From Algoriphagus sp. (GTDB taxonomy: Bacteria > Bacteroidota > Bacteroidia > Cytophagales > Cyclobacteriaceae), in NCBI GenBank assembly GCA_018336015.1, contig JAGXQZ010000027.1, positions 90,140-154,139 on the forward strand: a DNA stretch of 64,000 bases. The letters are read 5' to 3'. Position numbers and translations under genes: made by a program. The notes under the pieces are model-generated. The model was not told where the DNA came from, did no database searches, and was given only the letters and a program-made list of their open reading frames with translations. Positions 32,199-40,663 of this stretch are shown one piece after another (positions within the stretch are counted from its first letter, which is position 1; each line of letters starts with the position of its first letter).

Positions 32199-34190
32199 AT
32201 GAATGAGAAAAGAGAATTAAAAAGCCTTCACGCGACCTTTCAATTCATTGTTTACCTGATGGTATTTTTGGACATTCTGATGTTTGTCTATGCCCCACAG
32301 TTGTTGGCGATGGATGGGGTGGGAAGGTTTCTTTTTCCTCTTTTTGAAAAGCTACAAAACCTGAAGATTTACAGTAATGTGCTTCTTGGCAAAGTGGGTA
32401 TTTTGATAGCCATTTGCCTTTCCGCCATCGGGACTGTGGCCAGAAAGAACCTAGATTTAAACCCGAGAAATCAGATTATTTTCCCCTTGGCAATGGGCCT
32501 AATTTTATTCTTTGGTTCTATCTATCTCTACACGCTGAAAGATTCATTTTTGGTAATGGAGCTCACATCCATTCAAGACCTCGGATACAGTCTTTGTTTA
32601 TTTCTAGGAGCTGTTTTGATCCATACCTCATTGGACAATGTCTCGAAATTGATCAAATCAGGACTGGGAAAGGATGAGTGGAATATCGAAGGAGAGTCCT
32701 TCATGCAAGACACCAAAAAAATCGAAAATCCCTATTCCGTCAACATCCCCATGAAGTTCTATTTCAGGGGAAAAGTCCGAAAAGGATGGATCAATTTGGT
32801 CAATCCATTCAGAGGGACTTTTGTGATTGGAACTCCAGGTTCGGGAAAGTCATTTGGGGTGATCAATCCCTTTATTCGACAGATGATTGGCAAGGGATTT
32901 ACCATGTGTCTTTACGATTTTAAGTTTCCCGATTTAGCTCAGATTGCCTATTTCCACTATCTGAAAGCTCAGGACAAAAAGAAAAACCCCAATTTCAAAT
33001 TCCATGTGATCAATCTGGATGAGGTAGAATATTCCAGGAGGATCAATCCGATCAACAGAAGGTATTTGAAGACGGTGGCCAATGCTTCGGAAACCGCTGA
33101 AGCTATTTTTCAATCCCTTCAAAAATCCGATTCATCGGGAGGAGCAGACAAGTTTTTCGAGCAATCGGCCATCAACTTTCTCTCCGCCTGTATCTTTTTT
33201 GTGTCTCGATACGAAGAGGGCAAATATTCCACATTCGCCCATGTGCTGGATTTTCTCAATAGGGACTACGAGGATATTTTTAACTGTCTGACCAAATATC
33301 CTGAACTCAGATCAATGGTATCTCCCTTCCGAAGTGCCTTTGAAAAGAAGGTTTACAAACAGCTGGAGGGACAGGTCGGCACCTTGAAGATTTTCCTTTC
33401 CAGACTGAATACCAAAGAAACAGCTTGGGTCTTCAGCGGGGATGATTTTGACCTCAAAATTTCGGATCCAAATAGCCCGTCCATTCTTGTACTTGCCAAC
33501 AGTACCGAAACGCAGAGTATCACAGGCACCTGCTATTCGGTGATCATCAATAGGCTAACCCGATTGATTAATACCAAGGGGAATTTGCCAACTGCGTTGA
33601 TAGCGGATGAAGCGCCGACTTTTTACATCCATAAAATCGAAAACCTGATTTCTACTGCCCGAAGCAATAAAGTAGCGGTCTTGCTCGGCTTGCAGGAATT
33701 GCCTCAATTAAATCAGCTTCAGGGAAAGGATACGGCATCGACCATGACCTCGGTGATCGGAAATGTCCTTTGCGGTTCAGTTCGCCATAAGGATACGCTG
33801 TCCTGGTTGGAGATGATGTTTGGAAAGCGGAAGCAATTGGGGCAGAGTGTTTCGATTGATCGGGATAAAACTTCGATTTCGTATAGTGAGCGATACGATC
33901 CCCTGATTCCTGCTGGAAAAATAGCTTCGATGCACACAGGGGAAATTGCCGGGATAATCGCTACTGAGGGAACAGAGTTCGACGGGAAGTATAAAACCTC
34001 CAATGTTCATTGCAGGGTCAATCTGGATATGAAGGAAATCAGGCAAGAAGAAAGGTCCTATCGCAGCACTCCGAAATTCTACGATTTCAAAGGGAAAAAA
34101 GAAGAGGTCTTGACAAAACACTTTGAAAAAATTCATCGGCAGGTGACCGAGATCATCGAGCAACACCGAGAAATGGCGACGATAGACTAA
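32199..34190 (+). CDS. Type IV coupling protein (VirD4/TraG family)
   Basis: 663 aa. Three or four N-terminal TM helices (about residues 12-35, 58-80, 90-110, 125-145), then Walker A (GTPGSGKSFG) near residue 210 and Walker B (TALIADEAPTFYI) near residue 465. A VLLGLQELPQLNQLQG segment marks the ATPase core. It recruits the relaxase-DNA complex to the channel. In many Bacteroidetes elements this gene lies with the mob genes; here it sits at the end of the tra operon, 32 bp after traN. Confidence 0.93.
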   Translation: MNEKRELKSLHATFQFIVYLMVFLDILMFVYAPQLLAMDGVGRFLFPLFEKLQNLKIYSNVLLGKVGILIAICLSAIGTVARKNLDLNPRNQIIFPLAMGLILFFGSIYLYTLKDSFLVMELTSIQDLGYSLCLFLGAVLIHTSLDNVSKLIKSGLGKDEWNIEGESFMQDTKKIENPYSVNIPMKFYFRGKVRKGWINLVNPFRGTFVIGTPGSGKSFGVINPFIRQMIGKGFTMCLYDFKFPDLAQIAYFHYLKAQDKKKNPNFKFHVINLDEVEYSRRINPINRRYLKTVANASETAEAIFQSLQKSDSSGGADKFFEQSAINFLSACIFFVSRYEEGKYSTFAHVLDFLNRDYEDIFNCLTKYPELRSMVSPFRSAFEKKVYKQLEGQVGTLKIFLSRLNTKETAWVFSGDDFDLKISDPNSPSILVLANSTETQSITGTCYSVIINRLTRLINTKGNLPTALIADEAPTFYIHKIENLISTARSNKVAVLLGLQELPQLNQLQGKDTASTMTSVIGNVLCGSVRHKDTLSWLEMMFGKRKQLGQSVSIDRDKTSISYSERYDPLIPAGKIASMHTGEIAGIIATEGTEFDGKYKTSNVHCRVNLDMKEIRQEERSYRSTPKFYDFKGKKEEVLTKHFEKIHRQVTEIIEQHREMATID

Positions 34191-34201
34191 CCGGAAAATT
34201 C

Positions 34202-34834
34202 ATGAAAAGGAATCTATGTACGTTACTTCTTCTTTTTGTCGCTCATCAGGCATTTCCTCAATTCAATGAAATTGAATTTCGAAAGGAACTGACTTCTGTC
34301 AATGTGATCAATTCCACTGAAATCAAGCAAGAGGCGAAGAGGTCCGAAATTCAGGATTTTTCCCAGCCAAAACTAACCGTGGGAAAAAAGGAGAAGCTTG
34401 TGCTGGCTTCCCTTCCTTTGGAGGATTTTTCCCTGACTTCAGCGTTTGGCTACCGATCCGATCCATTTTCCGGGGAAATGAAATTTCATCGGGGAATCGA
34501 TCTAAAAACCAAGCGTTCCAAAGTTCTTTCCATGCTCCATGGAACTGTGGTGTCCGTCGGCAATGATCAGTTGTTGGGAATTTTTGTCAAGGTTCAACAC
34601 GGCAACTATGAATCGATTTACGGTCACCTTTCTCAGTCTCATGTTGCAATTGGCGAGCTCGTCTTACCGGGTACGATCTTGGGGATTTCCGGAAAAACAG
34701 GAAGAGCTACGGGAGATCATCTACACCTGAGCATCAAAAAGGGCGAGGAGAATGTCAATCCAGTCTTATTCATTCAATTGATCTCAAGGCTATCGACTAA
34801 AGAAGAGGCAATCACTTATTTATCAAAACCATAA
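34202..34834 (+). CDS. Secreted M23 peptidase
   Basis: 210 aa with a signal peptide (VAHQAFPQ). The M23/LytM domain covers about residues 75-190: SAFGYRSDPFSGEMKFHRGIDL with the zinc-binding H-x-x-x-D, HGNYESIYGHLSQ with the second His, and TGRATGDHLHLSI with the H-x-H motif. It would cut peptidoglycan cross-links and open the wall for the transfer channel. Located 11 bp after the coupling protein gene and 10 bp before an accessory gene, so it is part of the same operon. Confidence 0.92.
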   Translation: MKRNLCTLLLLFVAHQAFPQFNEIEFRKELTSVNVINSTEIKQEAKRSEIQDFSQPKLTVGKKEKLVLASLPLEDFSLTSAFGYRSDPFSGEMKFHRGIDLKTKRSKVLSMLHGTVVSVGNDQLLGIFVKVQHGNYESIYGHLSQSHVAIGELVLPGTILGISGKTGRATGDHLHLSIKKGEENVNPVLFIQLISRLSTKEEAITYLSKP

Positions 34835-34844
34835 AAAAAGCACT

Positions 34845-35771
34845 ATGCAAAGCCAAAATGGATTACCGATGAAGGATTTGGAGATTTTTGGAGTCATCAA
34901 AAATGGAAAATTTACCATTCCTGAAAAAGAAGTCAATGCCCTTAAAAATGGGGGAATAACCGATATCGTGGAATTGACCGACCTGAAAGGGAAAGATATT
35001 TACATCGATAAATTGCCGGCAAGACTTTCCATAGTAAGGGGAGAAGATGGGAATCCCGCCTTGCAGATTGATCCGGTTTATAGGGAACCTAACCGACATC
35101 CCAATTTGAATGACGCTGAGCAGAATCAGTTGGTCCGGAAAGAATTGGCCAACATCAAAAAAAGCTATGTGGACAAAGAAGGGAACATTCAGACCGAAAT
35201 CATCGAGTACGATCAGCGAACCAAACAATTTCTTTCTTACAATCCCCGAGACATCAAAGCCCCTCAATCCGTCAATGGGCAAGAACTCGATCCACAGCAA
35301 AAGAAGAAATACAAGGAAGGGGAAACGGTGCTGTTGGCAGATGGAACAGCGTTTCAACTTTCACCGGCTGCCCCAAAAGGCATCAGATCAAATAAATCCG
35401 GGTTAGTTCTTTCGGTTTTGATCGATGGAGGCTTGTCCTACCTGCTGATTACCGGTGTTCAGAAATTGCTCGGAAAGGAAAGCCAAGAGGATAAGGCGTA
35501 TAGCGAAGGATACCTTCAAGCTATCAAGGAGGTTCAAAAGCAAGTAGAGCGAAGGATTTCCCGAAATCCGAAGGACAAAGATGCTGTCCTGGATTTGAAC
35601 AACATCAAAGAAGAATATTCTAAAATTTCTGCTGATTCCTCACTCCCAAAATCGGTTAGGGATGACTTTGATATCAATGCGATCAAGCGGCTAAACAGCA
35701 TCGATACGGAGGAAGGGAAGAACCCAAGAAAACGTTCCGAACAAGACAATGGCTTTGACAGAGACCTTTGA
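34845..35771 (+). CDS. Element-associated protein, DUF3945/DUF4099-like
   Basis: 308 aa. The N-terminal part KNGKFTIPEKEVNALKNGGITDIVEL and later VNGQELDPQQKKKYKEGETVLLADG resemble the DUF4099/DUF3945 proteins regularly found after the tra genes of Bacteroidetes elements. The C-terminus has one hydrophobic segment (VLSVLIDGGLSYLLITGV) and an acidic helical tail with KAYSEGYLQAIKEVQKQV. Function unknown; possible roles in establishment or anti-restriction are guesses. It overlaps the next gene by 23 bases. Confidence 0.6.
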   Translation: MQSQNGLPMKDLEIFGVIKNGKFTIPEKEVNALKNGGITDIVELTDLKGKDIYIDKLPARLSIVRGEDGNPALQIDPVYREPNRHPNLNDAEQNQLVRKELANIKKSYVDKEGNIQTEIIEYDQRTKQFLSYNPRDIKAPQSVNGQELDPQQKKKYKEGETVLLADGTAFQLSPAAPKGIRSNKSGLVLSVLIDGGLSYLLITGVQKLLGKESQEDKAYSEGYLQAIKEVQKQVERRISRNPKDKDAVLDLNNIKEEYSKISADSSLPKSVRDDFDINAIKRLNSIDTEEGKNPRKRSEQDNGFDRDL

Positions 35772-36414
35772 TATTTTGAGCTACAAAGGTGTGGATAAGG
35801 CTATCCAAGGTCTGTTTTCCAAGTTTGCCCATCAGGATCAAACGGGCCAGATTGTTTTTGACTTCTTTGATGAGCAAGGCAGGAAAGTGGATGCTGAAAT
35901 CCTGAGCCTTTACCGGAATAAACAGGCTTCAAGAGGGATTTCTACACTCAACCTTTCAGAAGATTCTCGGGCAATTTTTGTCTCAGACTCCTATGCTTCC
36001 CTGATCTGCTTTGTCAATCAATTCAAAGCCAGGATCTCCTTTGATGAAGCTGGCTTTTTGATCATTGGGGCTGAGTTTGACTTGAGCTTGTTGAATCAAG
36101 CTTTCAAGAAGATTTCAAAAAAGGCCAAGATCAATACGGTTTTTAGTGACTCGATTTTGGGAAGGGTGATGGATTGTAAGGTTCAGGATCTGGTTTATGA
36201 TCGGGACTGCCAGTACTATTTGTCAGATGATTGGGTTCAGTTTAAAAATCAAAAGAGGGATAAAGTCTCGAAGGAATCGATCTTCACCTTTTCACTTCGA
36301 ACTTACTGTATTTCGCAAGCGATAATTCAAACCGTCCGGACATTTAAGCCTAAGCATAAGGGTGTTGAGTCTTTTTATCAGCTAAACCAACTGAATTGGA
36401 AAGACCTCAAATAA
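35749..36414 (+). CDS. Hypothetical element-associated protein
   Basis: 221 aa, soluble, no signal peptide. No domain recognised. Features: FDILSYKGVDKAIQGLFSKF near the N-terminus, a central RISFDEAGFLIIGAEFDLSLLNQAFKKI, and a C-terminal Tyr/Gln-rich end. It overlaps the preceding gene by 23 bases and is followed by the 18-nt motif shared with the XRE promoter. It lies at the boundary between the tra operon and the next transcription unit. Confidence 0.45.
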   Translation: MALTETFDILSYKGVDKAIQGLFSKFAHQDQTGQIVFDFFDEQGRKVDAEILSLYRNKQASRGISTLNLSEDSRAIFVSDSYASLICFVNQFKARISFDEAGFLIIGAEFDLSLLNQAFKKISKKAKINTVFSDSILGRVMDCKVQDLVYDRDCQYYLSDDWVQFKNQKRDKVSKESIFTFSLRTYCISQAIIQTVRTFKPKHKGVESFYQLNQLNWKDLK

Positions 36415-36431
36415 TATGGTTTTGCTATATT
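36414..36431 (+). promoter_or_regulatory. Second copy of the 18-nt XRE-promoter motif
   Basis: Identical to the reverse complement of 16271-16288: atatggttttgctatatt. It starts on the last base of the preceding stop codon and ends 22 bp before the ATG of the 373-residue gene, so it is placed as a promoter or operator for that gene. No other copy was noticed by eye. Confidence 0.5.
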
Positions 36432-36453
36432 TAAACGCTGGCCACTCTAAATT

Positions 36454-37575
36454 ATGGAGAATAATAATCTTGAATTCCTTAAAAAGAACCTGAAATTCCT
36501 TGGCTTTGGCACTTCGTTAAATGCCGCCCTGGAAGCTAAAGTTTCTGAGCGACAGGAGTTATTTAAAATCGGAGTTTCAGCCGATTTTAGTGCTAGGCAA
36601 AAGGATGGCAGCCTGGGAAAAGACAAGGTTAATTATGAGCTGAATTTCTTGAGATCTTCGAAGCCCTACCATTATTTTCTGGATAGCGTAAAAGTCACTC
36701 TTAACGATCAGATCCAGAATACATTTTCGTATGGAAAGGGGAATGACGTGACGGCAAAGGAAGCCTATAATTTGCTCAGAGGAGCTTCTGTTTTGAAGAA
36801 GGCCATCCTAATCGACAAGTTTACTTTGAGCTTTATTGACGATGCGGGAATAAGAGGGAAGGAAATGATAGTATCCAGCACTGAAGAGGCTTCCAAGATC
36901 ATCGCCGAAAATGTGAAGAATAAGATCAATGTTCACGGTTCATACGATCTCTATGCAAAGGGCTACCTGTTGAGATCCTATGATGGAGCAACCGGCAAAG
37001 ACTTTTCATCCATGCCTGAAGGCAAAGTATTTCTTTCCTATTCCTACTTTGATAAATCTACCAATCAGCATGAAACATCCCATCATCTTTATGACAACTT
37101 AAACCTGGCCTTGGATGCAAAGGAGGCCCTTCTAAAAAATGCTAATCCTGAGCAGGATATCAAAGGCTTCAAGATTCTGCATGAGTCTAAGTCCCATAAA
37201 ATTTTTGAGTTTGATCGAGAGGGCAATGAAGTGTCGGTCGAAGCTCCGAAGCGAAATGAGAACATTTGGATCAAATTGGATTTTGATCAAAAGACCGAGG
37301 ATGGAAATTATGGCTTCAAGAAATTCTATCAGAACTATGGCTTCAACCTGGAATCTGAACTTGGCAGATTCCCGATCAATGAGCTGGTAACTCCTCAGGA
37401 AAAGGAAATGCTTATTTCAAGTTTAGGTCGTGGAAATATCCAAATGGCTACTTTGGAGACCGGGCAGCCGGTATTGATTGAGGCCGATCCTCAGTTTAAG
37501 AAAATCCAGTTTTATGACATGGATTTCAAGAAATTGAACGTTTTACCTTCACTGTCTCAGGAAATGGGTAGGTGA
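36454..37575 (+). CDS. Hypothetical element-associated protein under the shared 18-nt motif
   Basis: 373 aa, soluble, no signal peptide or TM segment. It begins with MENNNLEFLKKNLKFLGFGTSL and has several Lys/Asp-rich stretches; residues 62-230 include HYFLDSVKVTLN, FTLSFIDDAGIRGKEM and YDLYAKGYLLRSYDG, and the C-terminal third repeats a strand-turn pattern (WIKLDFDQKTEDGNYGFKKFYQNYGF). I recognise no named domain, although similar proteins occur behind tra genes in Bacteroidetes elements. It has its own promoter-like motif, so it is likely regulated apart from the tra operon. Confidence 0.5.
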   Translation: MENNNLEFLKKNLKFLGFGTSLNAALEAKVSERQELFKIGVSADFSARQKDGSLGKDKVNYELNFLRSSKPYHYFLDSVKVTLNDQIQNTFSYGKGNDVTAKEAYNLLRGASVLKKAILIDKFTLSFIDDAGIRGKEMIVSSTEEASKIIAENVKNKINVHGSYDLYAKGYLLRSYDGATGKDFSSMPEGKVFLSYSYFDKSTNQHETSHHLYDNLNLALDAKEALLKNANPEQDIKGFKILHESKSHKIFEFDREGNEVSVEAPKRNENIWIKLDFDQKTEDGNYGFKKFYQNYGFNLESELGRFPINELVTPQEKEMLISSLGRGNIQMATLETGQPVLIEADPQFKKIQFYDMDFKKLNVLPSLSQEMGR

Positions 37576-37645
37576 GGGTGGTTAAGCGAACCAATCCTAG
37601 TCGCTTTACCTAACTCTTTTATAGAAAAGGCTTAAATAGAAGATA

Positions 37646-38176
37646 TTGGAAAATATTCGGCACATTTTACAACTAGAAGACCAAGAAGACTTTGATGAGG
37701 CATTCGCCTTGTATAAAGAGCTTTATGAAAGAAACTCAACTGATTTTGAAATCTGGAAACACTTTTACTTTTTTCTTTGGATTGCCATTGAAGATGCTTC
37801 ATCAGAGTTTCACGATAGAATAAATCTTAGACAAAGGCTGAGAAAAATGTATGAAGAGGGGCAAAAAAGTTTTCAAAATTTAACTGAATTCAAATTCATC
37901 GCTGGGTGGACAGTTTCTATTTTTCCTGATGAATACGGTGATAATGAAGACTTAGAAAGTCAAGGAAAAGAATTGCTTCGACAAGCTCATCATGAGCATC
38001 CTGACGACAAAATTTATAAAATGGCTTACCTCGGTAGTTTGGACTCTAAGAAAGAGGAATATAAAAAAGCTGAATTTGAAGCAGGTTCCGAAGTTTTGAA
38101 AAGGTTTCAAGGCCCCGGACTTCTGAACCGTTATTTTATACAAGTCTTAGGTAGAAAAAATGAAACGCCTAAGTAA
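37646..38176 (+). CDS. TPR-like hypothetical protein
   Basis: 176 aa from a TTG at 37646; an ATG start is not available near the N-terminus. EDQEDFDEAFALYKELYERNSTDFEIWKHF reads as a TPR-like helix pair, with a second helix pair around EFKFIAGWTV and a third around DDKIYKMAYL. The protein is acidic and cytoplasmic. Such solo TPR-like proteins often act in protein-protein contacts, including immunity proteins, but no partner toxin is visible next to it. It precedes the first lipoprotein copy by 170 bp in which I see no gene. Confidence 0.45.
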   Translation: MENIRHILQLEDQEDFDEAFALYKELYERNSTDFEIWKHFYFFLWIAIEDASSEFHDRINLRQRLRKMYEEGQKSFQNLTEFKFIAGWTVSIFPDEYGDNEDLESQGKELLRQAHHEHPDDKIYKMAYLGSLDSKKEEYKKAEFEAGSEVLKRFQGPGLLNRYFIQVLGRKNETPK

Positions 38177-38346
38177 CACCACCGTGTATGATATTGGCTG
38201 TGATAGTTAATCAGCCAGGTTCTTAACTTTTTAAGAAAGTTACTTGCTGATATCCTTGAAATTGATTCGTAGACAACTGTAAGTCAAATAGACCAATCGG
38301 CCTTGAAATTTTAAGTATTTAATTTTAAACTAAACCATTTTATGTA

Positions 38347-38841
38347 ATGAGAAATCTGAATTACCTGTTAGTACTCGCTGTAGCTGTTTTTTCTTTTAGC
38401 TGTTCTTCAGAGGATGAGACTCCAAAACTTGTTGAAAAGTCGGTGACCATCGAAGTTGAAATGGATGGTAATTACGATGACTATTTGGTGACCTTTTCGG
38501 TTCACAGTATGCTGAGTGGGACATCTACTTTTGTTGCTCCGGTGCTAGATCAACCGACTGAGCTCAATTGGACCCAAGTGATCGAACAAGGCAATACCTA
38601 TACGCTTTCTTTTGAGCCTGAAGTTCCAATCATTTCAGCCATTTCTTCAGCTCCGATCCATAGCTTAGGCTTAGTTTTCAATGCCGTTCACTTGGGAGGA
38701 GAAACCACCGACTCTTTTCAGCCAATTTCAGCAACCGTCAATGTTTTGGCGGATGGGGAGGTCTATCGGCAATTCGAATATGAGGCTTTGCCTCCCGGAG
38801 AGGTTTCGGTACCACTTGCTGAGGAGATTACCTTTCAATAG
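38347..38841 (+). CDS. Secreted lipoprotein, first of two near-identical copies
   Basis: 164 aa. Signal peptide with lipobox-like SFSC (lipidated Cys near residue 19), then a beta-rich domain with SVTIEVEMDGNYDDYLVTFSVHSML and FEYEALPPGEVSVPLAEE. It is about 90% identical to the gene at 48751, which lacks an ATG. Function unknown; surface or periplasmic lipoprotein. The two copies flank the copper cassette. The adjoining Cys-rich gene at 38855 begins 13 bp past its stop. Confidence 0.6.
   Translation: MRNLNYLLVLAVAVFSFSCSSEDETPKLVEKSVTIEVEMDGNYDDYLVTFSVHSMLSGTSTFVAPVLDQPTELNWTQVIEQGNTYTLSFEPEVPIISAISSAPIHSLGLVFNAVHLGGETTDSFQPISATVNVLADGEVYRQFEYEALPPGEVSVPLAEEITFQ
38356..38840 (+). repeat. 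Direct repeat, left copy (copper-cassette flank)
   Basis: About 485 bp, nearly identical to 48751-49238, in the same orientation and 10.4 kb apart. Similarity stops sharply at both ends: upstream sequences differ, and downstream only the final ttcaata is shared. The repeats bracket genes 38855-48364. Confidence 0.8.
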
Positions 38842-38854
38842 TTTGGTAAAGGTT

Positions 38855-39190
38855 ATGTTGGTCTGTAAAAATTTAGGGTGCAACAACATTTCAATTACCT
38901 ACGATTATCAATTTCATGACGTCATAGTTTGCAAGGATTGTGAACTTTGGAGTCGGATAAAAATTGATGAATGTTGCAAGAATCCTTACGAGATATTTGT
39001 TTTTCAGTATGTCGATGGAAAACCTACATTTCTTCGGGAACAATGTTTGAATTGCGACGGCTGTTCCAATATGAACAAACTGTTGAATTTTAAAAAATTC
39101 TCGGTAATGGTCGATGAAAGGTTTTCTTTTTCGAACGTTAGACTTGAGGAATACAAATCTGAACTGAAGCCAAGATTTCAGAGCGGTTAG
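38855..39190 (+). CDS. Cys-rich hypothetical protein
   Basis: 111 aa from the ATG at 38855 (MLVCKNLGC). The frame also runs on upstream through the lipoprotein gene, but that part is an alternate-frame shadow. Cys pairs and clusters (CKNLGC, CKDC, CC, CLNCDGC) suggest two zinc-binding knuckles of the treble-clef or zinc-ribbon type. No family assigned. It sits just inside the left flank repeat and may have been carried in with the copper cassette, or be a remnant of the gene that was disrupted. Confidence 0.5.
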   Translation: MLVCKNLGCNNISITYDYQFHDVIVCKDCELWSRIKIDECCKNPYEIFVFQYVDGKPTFLREQCLNCDGCSNMNKLLNFKKFSVMVDERFSFSNVRLEEYKSELKPRFQSG

Positions 39191-39268
39191 CCCAATTCAT
39201 TTGGGAGTGTCGGCTGATATTGGCGCCATAAAAAGACAACAAAAATCGTGTATCTTCGTCTCCTAGAT

Positions 39269-39637
39269 ATGCAAAAGTTTGCACTCATGGCGTTTTTAAT
39301 TTCTCTTGGATTCTTTTTGAACCCATCAGATACCTATGCTTGCGGTAAGTCGAGCGAAAAAGCTGAGAGTCTCAAGACCGAGACGTGTGACAGCGAATAT
39401 GATTCTGAAACCAAGAAATGCTGCGCAAATGGTCATTCTGAAAAAGATTCAGAAGGATGTAACGGACAGTGTTCGGATCACGCTTGCCATTGCCCATCCA
39501 ATAGTCCTATTCCGCTATTGCTTACCAATGCCCAATTTTCAGGTGGTTTGAAATGGAGCGAATCTATCTTTTACTATCAGAGAACCAATTATTCATCAGG
39601 TTTTTTATCAGTTTGGCTACCGCCTAAAATAGGCTGA
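39269..39637 (+). CDS. Secreted Cys-rich metal-associated protein
   Basis: 122 aa from the ATG at 39269. A signal peptide (LISLGFFLNPSDTYA) is followed by a Cys/His-rich mature region: CGKSSEKAES, ETCDSEY, KCCANGHSEKDSEGCNGQCSDHACHCP. About ten Cys and three His could bind soft metals such as Cu(I). Small proteins like this precede copper/heavy metal genes in several Bacteroidota. A TATCTTCG element at 39251 could be its -7 promoter box, which also argues against the earlier GTG at 39248. It is the first gene of the metal cassette. Confidence 0.65.
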   Translation: MQKFALMAFLISLGFFLNPSDTYACGKSSEKAESLKTETCDSEYDSETKKCCANGHSEKDSEGCNGQCSDHACHCPSNSPIPLLLTNAQFSGGLKWSESIFYYQRTNYSSGFLSVWLPPKIG

Positions 39638-39726
39638 TTTTTTTCCATTACAGCCACAGAACTGTCTAATTGAAAGCAATTTCCGGCTTTCTTAATAATT
39701 TCTTTCCCTCATTAAAATTTAAAAAA

Positions 39727-40644
39727 ATGAAATCAATAAAAATATTGATGGCAATCATGGCATTGCTATCGTCTACAGCTATAAATGCTCAAATCAAAAA
39801 CACTAAAACCGAGAGTGTAAAAATTTATGGGAACTGCCAAATGTGCGAAGCCACCATTGAAAAAGCGGGTAATGTAAAAAATGCAGCCGAGGTAGATTGG
39901 AATAAAGAAACCAAAATGGCTACAATCACCTATGATGCAAATTTGACCAATCCAGATGAGATCTTGAAGCGCATTGCATTGGCAGGTTACGATAGCGACC
40001 AGTTTCTTGCGCCAGATAAAGCGTATGCAATGCTTTCTGAATGTTGCCAATACGAAAGAATAAATAAAAAAGAAGCCATCATACCGAACTCTAGTATGAA
40101 AATGGAAAAACATTCCGAACAGCCCGTAAAAATGGAAAGCCATGCCAACCACGGCGCGGAAATGGGGATTATAAATGGGGAAAAACCCGCAGAAAACATG
40201 CAGATGCAAAATGCCGGTGAACTTCAGCCCATTTTCGACCGATATTTTGAAGTAAAAGATGCACTGGTTCAATCAGATGGGAAGTTAGCATCCACTAGAG
40301 CAAAAGCTCTCTTAACCGCAATCAGCAAAGTGAAAATGGGTGAACTGGAACCAAAAACCCATGATGTGTGGATGGTAAAAATGAAAGCATTAAGTGAAAA
40401 TGCAGAAAAGATCAGCGATTCCACCGATCCTGATGATCAACGCGTTTATTTTTCAGGTCTTTCACAACCGATGTATGAGTTGATGAAGCTTTCGACAACC
40501 GTACCAACCGTTTATTATCAAAAATGTCCCATGTACAACAATGGAAAAGGAGCAAACTGGCTCAGTAAAGAAAGCTCTATCAAGAATCCATACTATGGGT
40601 CAAAGATGATGACCTGCGGAAGTACAGTTGAAAAAATTAATTAA
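39727..40644 (+). CDS. HMA domain fused to DUF3347 metal-binding protein
   Basis: About 305 residues from the ATG at 39727, with a signal peptide (LLSSTAINAQ). An HMA/CopZ-like domain follows: VKIYGNCQMCEATIEKAG with the metal-binding C-x-x-C, and TNPDEILKRIALAGYDSDQF. A His/Met/Glu-rich linker (MKMEKHSEQPVKMESHANHGAEM) leads to DUF3347, ending in YYQKCPMYNNGKGANWLSKE and MMTCGS. The protein is periplasmic or envelope located and may take up Cu and pass it to the multicopper oxidase encoded next. The exact function of DUF3347 is unknown. Confidence 0.8.
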   Translation: MKSIKILMAIMALLSSTAINAQIKNTKTESVKIYGNCQMCEATIEKAGNVKNAAEVDWNKETKMATITYDANLTNPDEILKRIALAGYDSDQFLAPDKAYAMLSECCQYERINKKEAIIPNSSMKMEKHSEQPVKMESHANHGAEMGIINGEKPAENMQMQNAGELQPIFDRYFEVKDALVQSDGKLASTRAKALLTAISKVKMGELEPKTHDVWMVKMKALSENAEKISDSTDPDDQRVYFSGLSQPMYELMKLSTTVPTVYYQKCPMYNNGKGANWLSKESSIKNPYYGSKMMTCGSTVEKIN

Positions 40645-40663
40645 TTCCAATTTTGAAGCTAAT

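Noticed and set aside
38681..38854. N-terminal extension of the Cys-rich protein
   Set aside because: Runs in an alternate frame through the lipoprotein gene, whose frame is conserved between two copies; the internal ATG at 38855 is the better start.
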